A stretch of DNA of 18,403 nt, taken from the NCBI GenBank assembly GCA_043818215.1, contig JBDRGC010000007.1, forward strand, positions 1 through 18,403. Direction: 5' to 3'. Position numbers and translations under genes: made by a program. This stretch comes from JBDRGC01 sp043818215 (GTDB lineage: Bacteria > Chloroflexota > Anaerolineae > Anaerolineales > UBA11858). Positions 5,105-12,721 of the stretch are shown piece after piece. The notes beneath the pieces were generated by a model. The model was not told where the DNA came from. It saw nothing but the letters and a program-made list of their open reading frames with translations, and ran no database searches. How positions within the stretch are numbered: the stretch's first letter is position 1; every line of letters starts with the position of its first letter.

Positions 5105-6853
5105 ATGTCAACCAAACGCATAACCCCCGAACATCTACTTTATTTCCTGGCTTTTACCCTGGCCTTAAGTCTGCGCCTGCTCAACCTGGGGCAGGCCCCC
5201 CTCTCAGATTTCGAGGCTGGCTGGGCGCTCCAGGCGTGGGAGGCGGCCCGCGGCGGATTTGCAGCCTTCGGCCCCAACCCCGGGTACATGATGCTGACCA
5301 GCGCCGCATTCATGCTGCTCGATATCGGTAACGCCGTGGCGCGTTTCTGGCCTGCGATGGCCGGCAGTCTGTTAGTGTTAGCTCCATTCGCATTCCGGCG
5401 ATTGTTGGGCCGCAAGGCCGCGCTGATATTGGCTTTTGGTCTGGCTTTCGACCCCGGTATGGTAGCGCTCTCCCGTTTGGCTGGCGGCCCGATGCTGGCT
5501 ATCGTCTGCGGCGTTTTTGCGCTGACCTTCGTCTATGCCCGTCAGCCCATTTTGGCGGGGATTTGCGGGGGACTGGCTCTGCTCTCCGGCCCCTCGGTGT
5601 TGACGGGTTTGGCGGGATTCGCGGTTGCCTGGGGGGTGGGGCGGTGGGCGAGATTCTCGCCGGGGCGGGATGGCTCTGAGGAAACGGAATCCCCCTCCCC
5701 CCCTCCACACCCCACTCCAAATTCCCTGCGGACGGGGCTTATCTTTGGGGCGGCTACAATCATCCTCGCCGGCAGCCTCTTTTTCCATTTTCCAACCGGG
5801 TTAGGAGCCTGGGCGGCCACGCTGCCCACATATCTCAAAGGGTGGGCGGTTCCATCCGGCATTCCTGCAACGCGGCTTTTTGCAGCGATAGGGTTTTATC
5901 AACCCTGGGCGCTGATATTTGGGATCACGGCCGCAGTGCGAGGCTGGGTGCGCGGTGACAAATTGGCGCGCTGGCTGAGTTTGTGGGCGTTGGCGGCGTT
6001 AGCGGCGGCGATATTTTATCCGGGGCGGCAGGTATTCGATGCAGCCTGGGTGCTTCTGCCGTTGTGGGCGTTGGCGGCAATGGAGTTAGCCCGTTACTTG
6101 CGGGTTCCGCGGCCCGCCGCGGCGGCTTACGGTCAGGCCGCGGTGATATTTGTGTTGCTGGTGTTGGTCTGGCTCGTCGGTTCGAACTTGGCAGCCAGCC
6201 AATTGACGTGGGTCGTATTGATTATTGCGCCGCTGCTGGGCGCGCTGACGAGCGCTTTAGTGACGCTGGGCTACTCGTGGGATGCAGCCCGCAGCGGACT
6301 GGTCTGGGGTGCGAGCGCGGCGTTGAGCGCGTTTGTGGTAGCGGCGGTCTTCGGTGTTTCGCAGTTGCGGCCCAACGGCGCCCAAGAATTATGGACTCCG
6401 CCCCCGGCTGTGGCGCAGTCTGATCTGTTGGTGGCAACCCTGGGCGAATTGGCCGTCATGCAATCTGGTCAGGCCGACACGCTGGACATTGCCTCGTTTG
6501 TGGATGCGCCTTCACTTCAGTGGGCGCTGCGAAATTTCACGGACGTTAGTTTTGTCTCATCCTTAGATGCGAACGCGTACCCGACGGCGATTATTACGCT
6601 GGAGGATAGCGTGGCCCCGAATCAAACCGCGGCCTATCGTGGACAGGATTTCGTTTGGGCAGAATCTCCCGGTTGGGAGGGCGCGCTGCCGCCGGATTGG
6701 CTCCGCTGGGTAACATCGCGTCAGGCCACGGTGTGGCCTGAGAGCGTCATCGTGTGGGCGCGGGCAGATTTGTTCCCTGACGAGGCGGAAGAGAGCGTTT
6801 CGTTGCCCGACGAGTTGGATACCGACCGCCGACCGCCAAACACGGACGACTGA
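5105..6853 (+). CDS. GT39-like (GT-C fold) polytopic membrane protein
   Basis: A 582-residue protein with about a dozen hydrophobic segments up to residue 425 and a soluble C-terminal domain. Near the N-terminus, APLSDFEAGWALQAW (D35, E37) follows the first membrane segment. This matches the acidic D-x-E type motif in the first extracytoplasmic loop of GT-C mannosyltransferases such as family 39. Such enzymes move sugars from lipid-linked donors to lipids or proteins outside the membrane. Residues about 185-210 are a low-complexity, Pro/Ser-rich stretch (SPSPPPHPTP), probably a repeat insertion in a cytoplasmic loop. The last residues (TDRRPPNTDD) are encoded by a CCGACCGCC-type repeat, so the end may have been extended by repeat sequence. 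The acceptor is unknown. The DUF2298 gene upstream is similar in type, which suggests related envelope roles. Confidence 0.75.
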   Translation: MSTKRITPEHLLYFLAFTLALSLRLLNLGQAPLSDFEAGWALQAWEAARGGFAAFGPNPGYMMLTSAAFMLLDIGNAVARFWPAMAGSLLVLAPFAFRRLLGRKAALILAFGLAFDPGMVALSRLAGGPMLAIVCGVFALTFVYARQPILAGICGGLALLSGPSVLTGLAGFAVAWGVGRWARFSPGRDGSEETESPSPPPHPTPNSLRTGLIFGAATIILAGSLFFHFPTGLGAWAATLPTYLKGWAVPSGIPATRLFAAIGFYQPWALIFGITAAVRGWVRGDKLARWLSLWALAALAAAIFYPGRQVFDAAWVLLPLWALAAMELARYLRVPRPAAAAYGQAAVIFVLLVLVWLVGSNLAASQLTWVVLIIAPLLGALTSALVTLGYSWDAARSGLVWGASAALSAFVVAAVFGVSQLRPNGAQELWTPPPAVAQSDLLVATLGELAVMQSGQADTLDIASFVDAPSLQWALRNFTDVSFVSSLDANAYPTAIITLEDSVAPNQTAAYRGQDFVWAESPGWEGALPPDWLRWVTSRQATVWPESVIVWARADLFPDEAEESVSLPDELDTDRRPPNTDD

Positions 6854-6855
6854 TC

Positions 6856-6898
6856 AAGGTGCGACGCACTTTTTATGATTGTAAGTGCGTCGCACCTT
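6856..6898. repeat. Perfect 16-bp hairpin between the GT39-like gene and cmk
   Basis: AAGGTGCGACGCACTT (6856-6871) is exactly inverted at 6883-6898 around an 11-base loop. It lies directly between the upstream stop and the cmk ribosome binding site. No T-tract follows, so it may be a repeat or mRNA-stability element rather than a clean terminator. GACGCAC is shared with the repeat at 3723-3822. Confidence 0.75.
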
Positions 6899-6913
6899 AA
6901 TATTGGAGACACC

Positions 6914-7585
6914 ATGAGCCTCCCCAGCATCATAGCAATCGACGGCCCGGCCGCATCGGGCAAATCTACGTTGGCGAAATTATTAGCTGACGAGTTGAGT
7001 TATTTGTTTTTCGATACTGGTGTGATGTACCGGGTGGTGACGTGGGCCGCGTTGCAGCGTGGCGCGGCGTTGGACGATGGTGACGAGATTACATCTTTAG
7101 CCGAGGCGATTCAGATCGATGTCCACCCACCTTCGCAGGATGACGGGCGCGCTTATGATGTCCTGGCTGATGGCCGGGATGTGACCTGGGAAATCCGCTG
7201 CCCGGAGGTGGATGCCAATGTATCCGTGGTGTCGGCGTACCCCGGGGTGCGCCGGGCGCTTCTGGCCCAGCAGCGCCGGATCGGTCAACGCGGGCGGGTG
7301 GTGATGGTGGGGCGCGATATCGGCACGGTAGTGCTTCCCGAAGCTGATTTGAAAGTTTATCTTGACGCCTCGGCAGAAGAGCGTGCCCGGAGACGACACA
7401 AAGAATGTCAAGCCCGCGGTGAGACTTTAACTTTCGAGTCCATCCTGGCGGCCATGCGCAAGCGCGATAAGATCGACTCCACACGTGATGTAGCTCCCCT
7501 GCGCGCCGCCGCAGATGCGATAATCTTGGATTCTGACGGATTGAGCATCGAGCAGGTGTTGGAGCGGATGAAAGACCTTTTGTAG
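6914..7585 (+). CDS. cmk: Cytidylate kinase
   Basis: A 223-residue cytosolic enzyme that phosphorylates CMP/dCMP with ATP in pyrimidine nucleotide supply. The N-terminus has the P-loop in IAIDGPAASGKSTLA, then FDTGVMYR of the nucleotide-binding region. The GRDIGTVVLPEADLKVYLDA block and the following ERARRR are typical of bacterial Cmk, as is the usual length near 220. The ATG at 6914 is preferred because GGAG (6905-6908) lies 5 bases upstream. An earlier in-frame ATG at 6875 falls inside the hairpin and would add a non-homologous leader. It is the first gene of a plus-strand run with two PlsC-like acyltransferases; cmk next to plsC is a common bacterial arrangement. Confidence 0.95.
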   Translation: MSLPSIIAIDGPAASGKSTLAKLLADELSYLFFDTGVMYRVVTWAALQRGAALDDGDEITSLAEAIQIDVHPPSQDDGRAYDVLADGRDVTWEIRCPEVDANVSVVSAYPGVRRALLAQQRRIGQRGRVVMVGRDIGTVVLPEADLKVYLDASAEERARRRHKECQARGETLTFESILAAMRKRDKIDSTRDVAPLRAAADAIILDSDGLSIEQVLERMKDLL

Positions 7586-7607
7586 GACGATTTTCAAAAT
7601 CGTCCTA
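7583..7607. repeat. Perfect inverted repeat at the end of cmk
   Basis: TAGGACGATTTT (7583-7594) is exactly inverted at 7596-7607 around one base. Its first three bases are the cmk stop codon. It ends 8 bases before the next start codon. It may modulate translation or stability between the two genes. Confidence 0.65.
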
Positions 7608-7615
7608 ACCGCATT

Positions 7616-8311
7616 ATGAAAGATAAGTACCCAATTCCATCTAATGTGCGTCTGTCGCGGGCTGTTCTACGGGCTGTTTTTCGAGGCGTGTTCCATATCT
7701 TGAGCCGGGTAGTGATCAACGGATTGGAAAATGTGCCTGAAAGTGGAGCTTATCTGATTGCCATTAACCATATCTCATTATTCGAAGCTCCGTTACTTGT
7801 GTCTTTTTGGCCGGTAGCCCCTGAAGTGGCTGGCGCCTCGGATGTGTGGGACCGCCCCGGGCAGTCCATACTGGCCCGATTATATGGCGGCATCCCCGTA
7901 CACCGCGGTCAATTCGACCGCCGCTTGATCGATGCGACCCTCGCTGCGCTGCGCAGCGGGTTTCCTTTGCTGATCGCTCCTGAGGGTGGCAGGTCACACA
8001 CCCCTGGGATGCAGCCTGCTCATCCCGGTGTGGCTTATTTAATGGATAAGGCCAGTGTCCCTGTGGTCCCTGTGGGAATTGTAGGCAGCACAGATGATTT
8101 TTTACAACGTGCGCTGCGCGGGAAACGGCCAACAATCGAGATGCACATCGGGCAGCCTGTGAACTTGCCCCCGGTGGAAGGTAGAGGCGCTGCCCGCCGG
8201 GAAATGCGCCAACGCAATGCCGATTTGGTGATGGCGCATATTGCGGCTTTGCTGCCGCCTGAGTATCAGGGTGTTTACCGGCTGGAGAAGAGTGAAAATA
8301 ACAGTGAATGA
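7616..8311 (+). CDS. PlsC-like 1-acylglycerol-3-phosphate acyltransferase family protein with variant motif I
   Basis: A 231-residue protein of the PlsC/LPLAT family, which acylates lysophosphatidic acid at the cytoplasmic membrane face. Motif I reads NHISLFEAP, so the usual H-x4-D is H52-x4-E57. Motif II is GGIPVHRGQFDRR (91-103), motif III is APEGGRSHTP (121-130, normally PEGTR) and motif IV is VPVVPVGI (148-155). The changes at motifs I and III suggest altered activity or substrate. There is no Shine-Dalgarno sequence before the ATG at 7616; coupling from cmk through the 30-base gap is possible. The next gene is a second PlsC with canonical motifs, and the two genes overlap. The family is secure; the exact substrate is not. 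Confidence 0.85.
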   Translation: MKDKYPIPSNVRLSRAVLRAVFRGVFHILSRVVINGLENVPESGAYLIAINHISLFEAPLLVSFWPVAPEVAGASDVWDRPGQSILARLYGGIPVHRGQFDRRLIDATLAALRSGFPLLIAPEGGRSHTPGMQPAHPGVAYLMDKASVPVVPVGIVGSTDDFLQRALRGKRPTIEMHIGQPVNLPPVEGRGAARREMRQRNADLVMAHIAALLPPEYQGVYRLEKSENNSE

Positions 8312-9014
8312 ATCTAATTCAAAGTACGATCATGCCTCTTGGGAGACGCGCCGCCGTTTTTTGCGTTTTTTGCTAAAGACCATTGGTTTCACTTTGTTGG
8401 TGAAAGTGGATCAAGTGGATGGGCTAGAGAATATCCCAAAATATGGCCCCGCGATCTTATTGATCAACCATATTGCTTTTGTAGACTCGATTGTGGTATT
8501 GCATTTGACCCCGCGCCATATCATCCCGTTGGCGAAACGTGAAGTGTACGATTACCCAGTGGTCGGCGTCATTCCCCGTTTATGGGGGGTGGTGCCTATC
8601 AAACGGGACGAGGTGGACCGGCGTGCGATCCAAATGTCTTTGGCAGTTCTCCGGGCGGGAGAGATACTCCTCATGGCCCCGGAGGGCACCCGTAATCACG
8701 AATTACAGGCCGGGCGCGAAGGGGTCGCATATCTCGCCAGCCGGACAGGCGCCTCCATAGTGCCTGTTGCCATAGAAGGGACGGAGGGCTTCCCAGCATT
8801 TCGATTTTCACAGCGCTGGCGTCAGGCCGGCGCTCATATTAGCTTTGGCCGGCCTTTCCGTTATCGGTCTGATCTACGGCGTGTCAGAGGCAAGGATTTG
8901 CGTCCGATGACCGATGAGGCCATGTACGTTTTGGCGGCTATGCTGCCCGAACACCGCCGTGGAGTATATGCTGATTTATCGAAGGCTACCCAAGAGACCA
9001 TCGAATGGGTATGA
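8292..9014 (+). CDS. PlsC-like 1-acylglycerol-3-phosphate acyltransferase family protein
   Basis: About 240 residues, a paralogue of the preceding gene. Motif I is canonical, NHIAFVD (H60-x4-D65), motif II is VVPIKRDEVDRR, motif III is APEGTRN (129-135) and motif IV includes IVPVAIEG. It most likely acylates lysophosphatidate in phospholipid synthesis. I chose the GTG at 8292 because GGAG (8284-8287) sits just upstream; it overlaps the previous gene by 20 bases. A GTG at 8304 is also possible. A longer frame from an ATG at 8241 would overlap much more and has no homologous sequence. The end overlaps the histidine kinase start at 9005-9014, so translation is probably coupled along cmk, plsC, plsC and kinase. 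Confidence 0.88.
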   Translation: MKITVNESNSKYDHASWETRRRFLRFLLKTIGFTLLVKVDQVDGLENIPKYGPAILLINHIAFVDSIVVLHLTPRHIIPLAKREVYDYPVVGVIPRLWGVVPIKRDEVDRRAIQMSLAVLRAGEILLMAPEGTRNHELQAGREGVAYLASRTGASIVPVAIEGTEGFPAFRFSQRWRQAGAHISFGRPFRYRSDLRRVRGKDLRPMTDEAMYVLAAMLPEHRRGVYADLSKATQETIEWV

Positions 9015-12000
9015 GACTCATGTCATTGATAATTTCATTGTTTAATGAGGTACCTTTTTTAATATTGCCCGCCGTATGGATTGGATGGGTGGGGTTGATT
9101 GTCTGGTTGGGGGCTATGGCGATTCTGCTGCCTCGTTGGCGGCTGTACCAAAAAGACTGGAATTCGAATAGGTGGGTTATCTTTGCAGCTTTAGTACTTG
9201 CGACACCGGTCACTAGTATGCTGTTGGGGCTGCGTTTGCCTGCCTGGAACGCGCTGCCCCTGCCGGGGGTTACGCTGGAACCTGGTGGCCTGGCTTTGAT
9301 GATCTTTTCGGCTCTGCCCTGGGTTTTGGCCGCGGGTTTGTTAGGGCCAATCCCGGCTGCTGTTTTGGCAGCTTTTTCAGGGTTTCTGCTGGCATATTGG
9401 GATACGCATTCAATCTTCTCTCCCGTAGAAATGGCTTTGCTGGCGACTTTATTCGCCACTTCTGTGGGTCAAAGATACCGCACACCGATTTTCCGCGGAT
9501 TGCGCCACCCATTAGGTGCGGCTGTTGTGTTGAGCCTGCTGTACCCGGCCATATTCATGCTGAACACGCTTCTCGTGGCCGGGGGGTCGCTGGCCGGGCA
9601 AATCGATTATGCCCTCACCCACGTTGTATCTGCGACGCTGGCTGTGGGAGTTCCGTTGGTCGTTGCTGGTTTATTCGCGGAAATTATCAAATTGGCCTTT
9701 CCTGCCCTCTGGGGTGGGCAGCCTCCGTGGCGGCTTTCTCCAGCAGAGAGCAGTTTGGAGGCTCGTTTCATCCGCAATATGGTACCCCTCGCTCTTGTAT
9801 TGACCATCGTTTTGATGGTAGGCGATTGGGTGGTCGCGGGAAACGCTGCCCGGCAAATGCTGCAAGATCGAATGCTCAATGCTGCCCAAACAGCAGCCGA
9901 GGGGGTACCCTATTTCTTGGATGCCGGGCAAAGCCTGATATTACAGCTTGCCAGTAACCCAGATTTGAAATCGAACTCCCCCGATGAGCTTACAAATATA
10001 TTGGAGAGTGACCTCCGTTCAATTCCATTCTTCCGCCAGCTTTTTGTTTTGGACGCCCGCGGAGAACCTCTCGCCGGATACCCGGTGGGAAATTTCTACG
10101 ATGTAACCACTGTCCCCGAAGAACAGGTGGGGATCGAGTTGGCATTGAGTGGGGTGCTGATTCAAGTGTATACTCTCGCGCCTCTGGATGGCGAAACCGC
10201 TGCCCAGGTATCTTTTTTGGCCGCCATCCTGGACGAGACGGAAATGGTTCAAGGTGTCTTGATTGGCCGGGCGGATTTAGATTCTAATCCCTTCACCCAA
10301 CCTATCCTGGCTAGTTTACGCAGTATGAGCAGCGTTGGAGGTGAAGGTTTTTTGTTGGACGAGAACGGACGGATTTTATACCATTCTGATGAAAATCGCC
10401 TGATGCTGCCTTATCCGAGTTCAGATTTCGAGACCGCAGTTTTCTATGATGATACCGCTCCAGACGGAACTCGCCAGCTTGCATACTACCAACCCGCGGT
10501 GGGCCGCCCCTGGGCCGTGGTGTTGACAGTGCCGGCCCAGCGTGCCCAGCAAATGGCCTTGAATATTGCCTCCCCGCTTTTGGGTATGATTGTACTCCTG
10601 TCGCTGATAGCGATTGGTTTGATGAGGGTTGGTCTACGCATGGTGACATATTCCCTGCAATCATTAGCCGTAGAAGCGGATCGGATTGCCCGTGGTCAAC
10701 TCGATCATGTACTACAAGTGGATGGAGGCGACGAAGTGGGGCAGCTGCGGCGTTCTTTCGAGAAAATGCGCCTCAGCTTGAGTTCTCGTCTGGATGAACT
10801 CAATCGTCTGTTACTGGTGAGTCAAGGGGTGGCAGCCAGCCTGGAAATGGAAACCGCCGTACAGCCGATCCTGGAATCAGCCCTGGCCACGGGGGCTTGT
10901 TCCGCACGAGTTGTACTTACGCCGGCGGTAATCCCAGAAACGGGCAAAGATCCAAGTACGCCTTCTCGTTTTGGACTGGGACAGGATACTGAGGCCTATA
11001 GCTACTTTGATGAACAGATTTTGACTCTGATGCTCGAACACGAGCGCATAGTGCTGACCACCCCGGTGCGGACCACCTTGTTGAACTTTGGCCCTGGGGC
11101 ACCCCAGCCCGAAGCATTATTGGCTGTAGCCCTTAGACATGAGAGTATATATTACGGTATTTTGTGGGCGGGCTATGACAAGCCGCATTCTTTTACTAAT
11201 GAAGAAGTTCGCTTTCTGACGACGTTGGCAGGGCAGGCCGTCTTGGCGGCAACCAACGCACGCCTCTTCTTGACCGCCGAATTCGAGCGGCAGCGCCTGG
11301 CTGCCATTCTGTCTTCTACGCCGGACCCTGTATTGGTTACCGATCATCGCGATTACCTGTTACTGGTGAATCCTGCGGCCTGGCAGGCCCTTGGCATGGG
11401 CGCGGATATCAGGGTGGAGCAACCTGTAGAAGATGCCATTGCTCAACCCGAATTGATTCAATTATTGCGTTCTTCGGTAGAAGAGAAAGAATCATTAGAG
11501 GTGACGCTTCCAGACGGACGGGTGTATTTGGCTACGGCATCCTCCATCGTGGCAGAAAGTCAGATAATTGGGCGCGTGTGTGTGCTAAGGGATGTCACCC
11601 ATTTCAAAGAACTGGACGCCCTCAAGTCAGATTTTGTGTCCACCGTGAGTCACGATCTGCGCTCTCCTTTAACCTTGATGCGCGGCTATGCCACTATGCT
11701 GGAGATGGTAGGTGATCTTAATAAACAACAAGCTGGCTATGTTCGCAAGATTGTTGTCGGTGTAGAAAGTATGTCGCGCCTGGTCAATAACTTGCTTGAC
11801 CTGGGCCGGATCGAGGCTGAGGTGGGACTGCAATTGGAGATGCTTCCGGTGCGCGATATTGTTGAAGAGGTAACTGGCACTTTGAACCTGCAAGCAGCGC
11901 AAAAGCGGATCAAACTCCACACCGCGATTCGTCAACCATCAGTTCCATTGATCGAGGCGGATCGTGCTCTGTTGCAGCAGGCTTTCTATAATCTAGTGGA

Positions 12001-12304
12001 AAATGCTATCAAGTACACACCAGAGGGAGGGGATGTGTGGGTCAACGTGAAAACCCTGCAAGATAGACTGGTATTCGAAGTTCGAGATACTGGGATTGGA
12101 ATTTCGCGAGGTGATCAACATCGTCTATTCGAAAAATTCTACCGCAGCGCGAATCGTGAGGCCAAAAAGGAGCGTGGTACCGGTCTGGGACTGGCGATCG
12201 TCAAATCGATTGCAGAGCGTCATAAGGGGCGGGTGTGGGTTGAGAGTCAATTAGGACAGGGGACAACTTTCTTTTTCGAGATTTCCCTACGGCAGACCCG
12301 GTAA
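9005..12304 (+). CDS. Large membrane sensor histidine kinase (multi-TM, Cache-like, HAMP, GAF, PAS, HisKA, HATPase)
   Basis: A 1099-residue protein. Residues about 10-240 hold some seven hydrophobic segments, followed by another at about 262-282. Then come an extracytoplasmic region of about 235 residues resembling a Cache sensor, a membrane segment (521-546), HAMP (546-603), a GAF-like domain (about 605-755), PAS (about 765-870), HisKA with the phospho-acceptor in SHDLRSP (H883), and an ATPase domain with N996/N1000 in NLVENAIKY, DTGIGI (D1028) and GTGLGLA (from 1058). All catalytic boxes are intact. It should autophosphorylate and pass the phosphate to an unlinked response regulator, as none is nearby. 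The signal is unknown. ATG 9005 overlaps the acyltransferase by 10 bases; ATG 9011 (an ATGA junction) is an equal alternative. Confidence 0.93.
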   Translation: MGMRLMSLIISLFNEVPFLILPAVWIGWVGLIVWLGAMAILLPRWRLYQKDWNSNRWVIFAALVLATPVTSMLLGLRLPAWNALPLPGVTLEPGGLALMIFSALPWVLAAGLLGPIPAAVLAAFSGFLLAYWDTHSIFSPVEMALLATLFATSVGQRYRTPIFRGLRHPLGAAVVLSLLYPAIFMLNTLLVAGGSLAGQIDYALTHVVSATLAVGVPLVVAGLFAEIIKLAFPALWGGQPPWRLSPAESSLEARFIRNMVPLALVLTIVLMVGDWVVAGNAARQMLQDRMLNAAQTAAEGVPYFLDAGQSLILQLASNPDLKSNSPDELTNILESDLRSIPFFRQLFVLDARGEPLAGYPVGNFYDVTTVPEEQVGIELALSGVLIQVYTLAPLDGETAAQVSFLAAILDETEMVQGVLIGRADLDSNPFTQPILASLRSMSSVGGEGFLLDENGRILYHSDENRLMLPYPSSDFETAVFYDDTAPDGTRQLAYYQPAVGRPWAVVLTVPAQRAQQMALNIASPLLGMIVLLSLIAIGLMRVGLRMVTYSLQSLAVEADRIARGQLDHVLQVDGGDEVGQLRRSFEKMRLSLSSRLDELNRLLLVSQGVAASLEMETAVQPILESALATGACSARVVLTPAVIPETGKDPSTPSRFGLGQDTEAYSYFDEQILTLMLEHERIVLTTPVRTTLLNFGPGAPQPEALLAVALRHESIYYGILWAGYDKPHSFTNEEVRFLTTLAGQAVLAATNARLFLTAEFERQRLAAILSSTPDPVLVTDHRDYLLLVNPAAWQALGMGADIRVEQPVEDAIAQPELIQLLRSSVEEKESLEVTLPDGRVYLATASSIVAESQIIGRVCVLRDVTHFKELDALKSDFVSTVSHDLRSPLTLMRGYATMLEMVGDLNKQQAGYVRKIVVGVESMSRLVNNLLDLGRIEAEVGLQLEMLPVRDIVEEVTGTLNLQAAQKRIKLHTAIRQPSVPLIEADRALLQQAFYNLVENAIKYTPEGGDVWVNVKTLQDRLVFEVRDTGIGISRGDQHRLFEKFYRSANREAKKERGTGLGLAIVKSIAERHKGRVWVESQLGQGTTFFFEISLRQTR

Positions 12305-12354
12305 AACACCCCCACATATCAGCAATTCCCTTCCCGTTTTCCTGTCCGTTTTCC

Positions 12355-12383
12355 TTGACTGGAATTGGTGTCGCTTGTATAAT
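12355..12383 (+). promoter_or_regulatory. Strong sigma70-type promoter, first unit of the rpoC leader
   Basis: TTGACT (12355-12360, 5 of 6), a 17-base spacer and a perfect TATAAT (12378-12383). The start would be near 12390. Only about 80 bases separate this start from the first terminator. Confidence 0.82.
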
Positions 12384-12389
12384 GCGGCT

Positions 12390-12470
12390 CGCATGCCACA
12401 TAGTAATAAAGGTAGTATGTCAAATAGCGAGCGCTTGAGATGGAATATCTCTTGCGCTTGCTTTTGTTTG
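12390..12470 (+). ncRNA. Putative short leader RNA A upstream of rpoC
   Basis: Promoter and terminator bracket about 80 bases. A 28-codon frame starts at ATG 12416 behind AAAGG and runs through the terminator hairpin; it could be a leader peptide, though its sequence matches nothing I know. The unit is either an independent small RNA or the 5' leader of rpoC with attenuation. Confidence 0.4.
12426..12470 (+). terminator. Intrinsic terminator of leader unit A
   Basis: A 16-base arm (12426-12441) and its partner (12447-12462) form AGCGAGCGC/GCGCTTGCT with one wobble, a two-base internal mismatch and GAGAT/ATCTC, then TTTGTTTG follows. Confidence 0.7.
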
Positions 12471-12475
12471 TCTGC

Positions 12476-12503
12476 TGGGCAGTACATTTGTTCGGCTTAT
12501 AAT
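12476..12503 (+). promoter_or_regulatory. Second promoter of the rpoC leader
   Basis: TGGGCA (12476-12481, 4 of 6), a 16-base spacer and a perfect TATAAT (12498-12503). It starts just after the first terminator. The start would be near 12510. Confidence 0.55.
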
Positions 12504-12509
12504 CCCCTC

Positions 12510-12606
12510 AGCAACTAGATGGAGTTTAATTATCCTCGATAAAGATAGGCTGATAGTGGGTTCGAAATACGCTTGTGGCGTATTTTGAACCCACTATCCC
12601 TTTTTT
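12510..12606 (+). ncRNA. Putative short leader RNA B upstream of rpoC
   Basis: About 97 bases from the predicted start to the U-tract of the second terminator. GATAG occurs at 12544-12548 and again at the base of the terminator stem, so the 3' arm (CTATC) has two possible partners, a hint of alternative folding. No open frame of note. Confidence 0.4.
12552..12606 (+). terminator. Very stable intrinsic terminator in the rpoC leader
   Basis: A 21-bp stem (12552-12572 with 12578-12598, a single G-T wobble) has a TTGTG loop and is followed by CC and six T. It lies 116 bases before the rpoC start codon and should stop most transcripts from upstream promoters. Confidence 0.85.
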
Positions 12607-12721
12607 AGAGGAAACATTTACTCCATTGCGGTGGATGTTGTGTTGAAGTTTTGGTATGCAAGCCATGACTTAGAGAGGGGGGTCATCTTCCCACTTTAGG
12701 CAGTTTTTAGGAGGCAGTCGC
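12607..12721 (+). promoter_or_regulatory. rpoC: rpoC translation start region
   Basis: AGGAGG (12709-12714) lies 7 bases before the GTG at 12722, the best ribosome binding site in the window. No convincing promoter is seen between the terminator and this site, so rpoC may depend on readthrough, or on a promoter type I cannot recognise. Confidence 0.6.

Noticed and set aside
6875..6913. Longer start for cmk at 6875
   Set aside because: It lies in the loop of a perfect hairpin; ATG 6914 has GGAG at the right distance and fits the family length.
8241..8291. Longer start for the second PlsC at 8241
   Set aside because: It would overlap the first PlsC by 71 bases, and the added residues are the out-of-frame copy of that gene.
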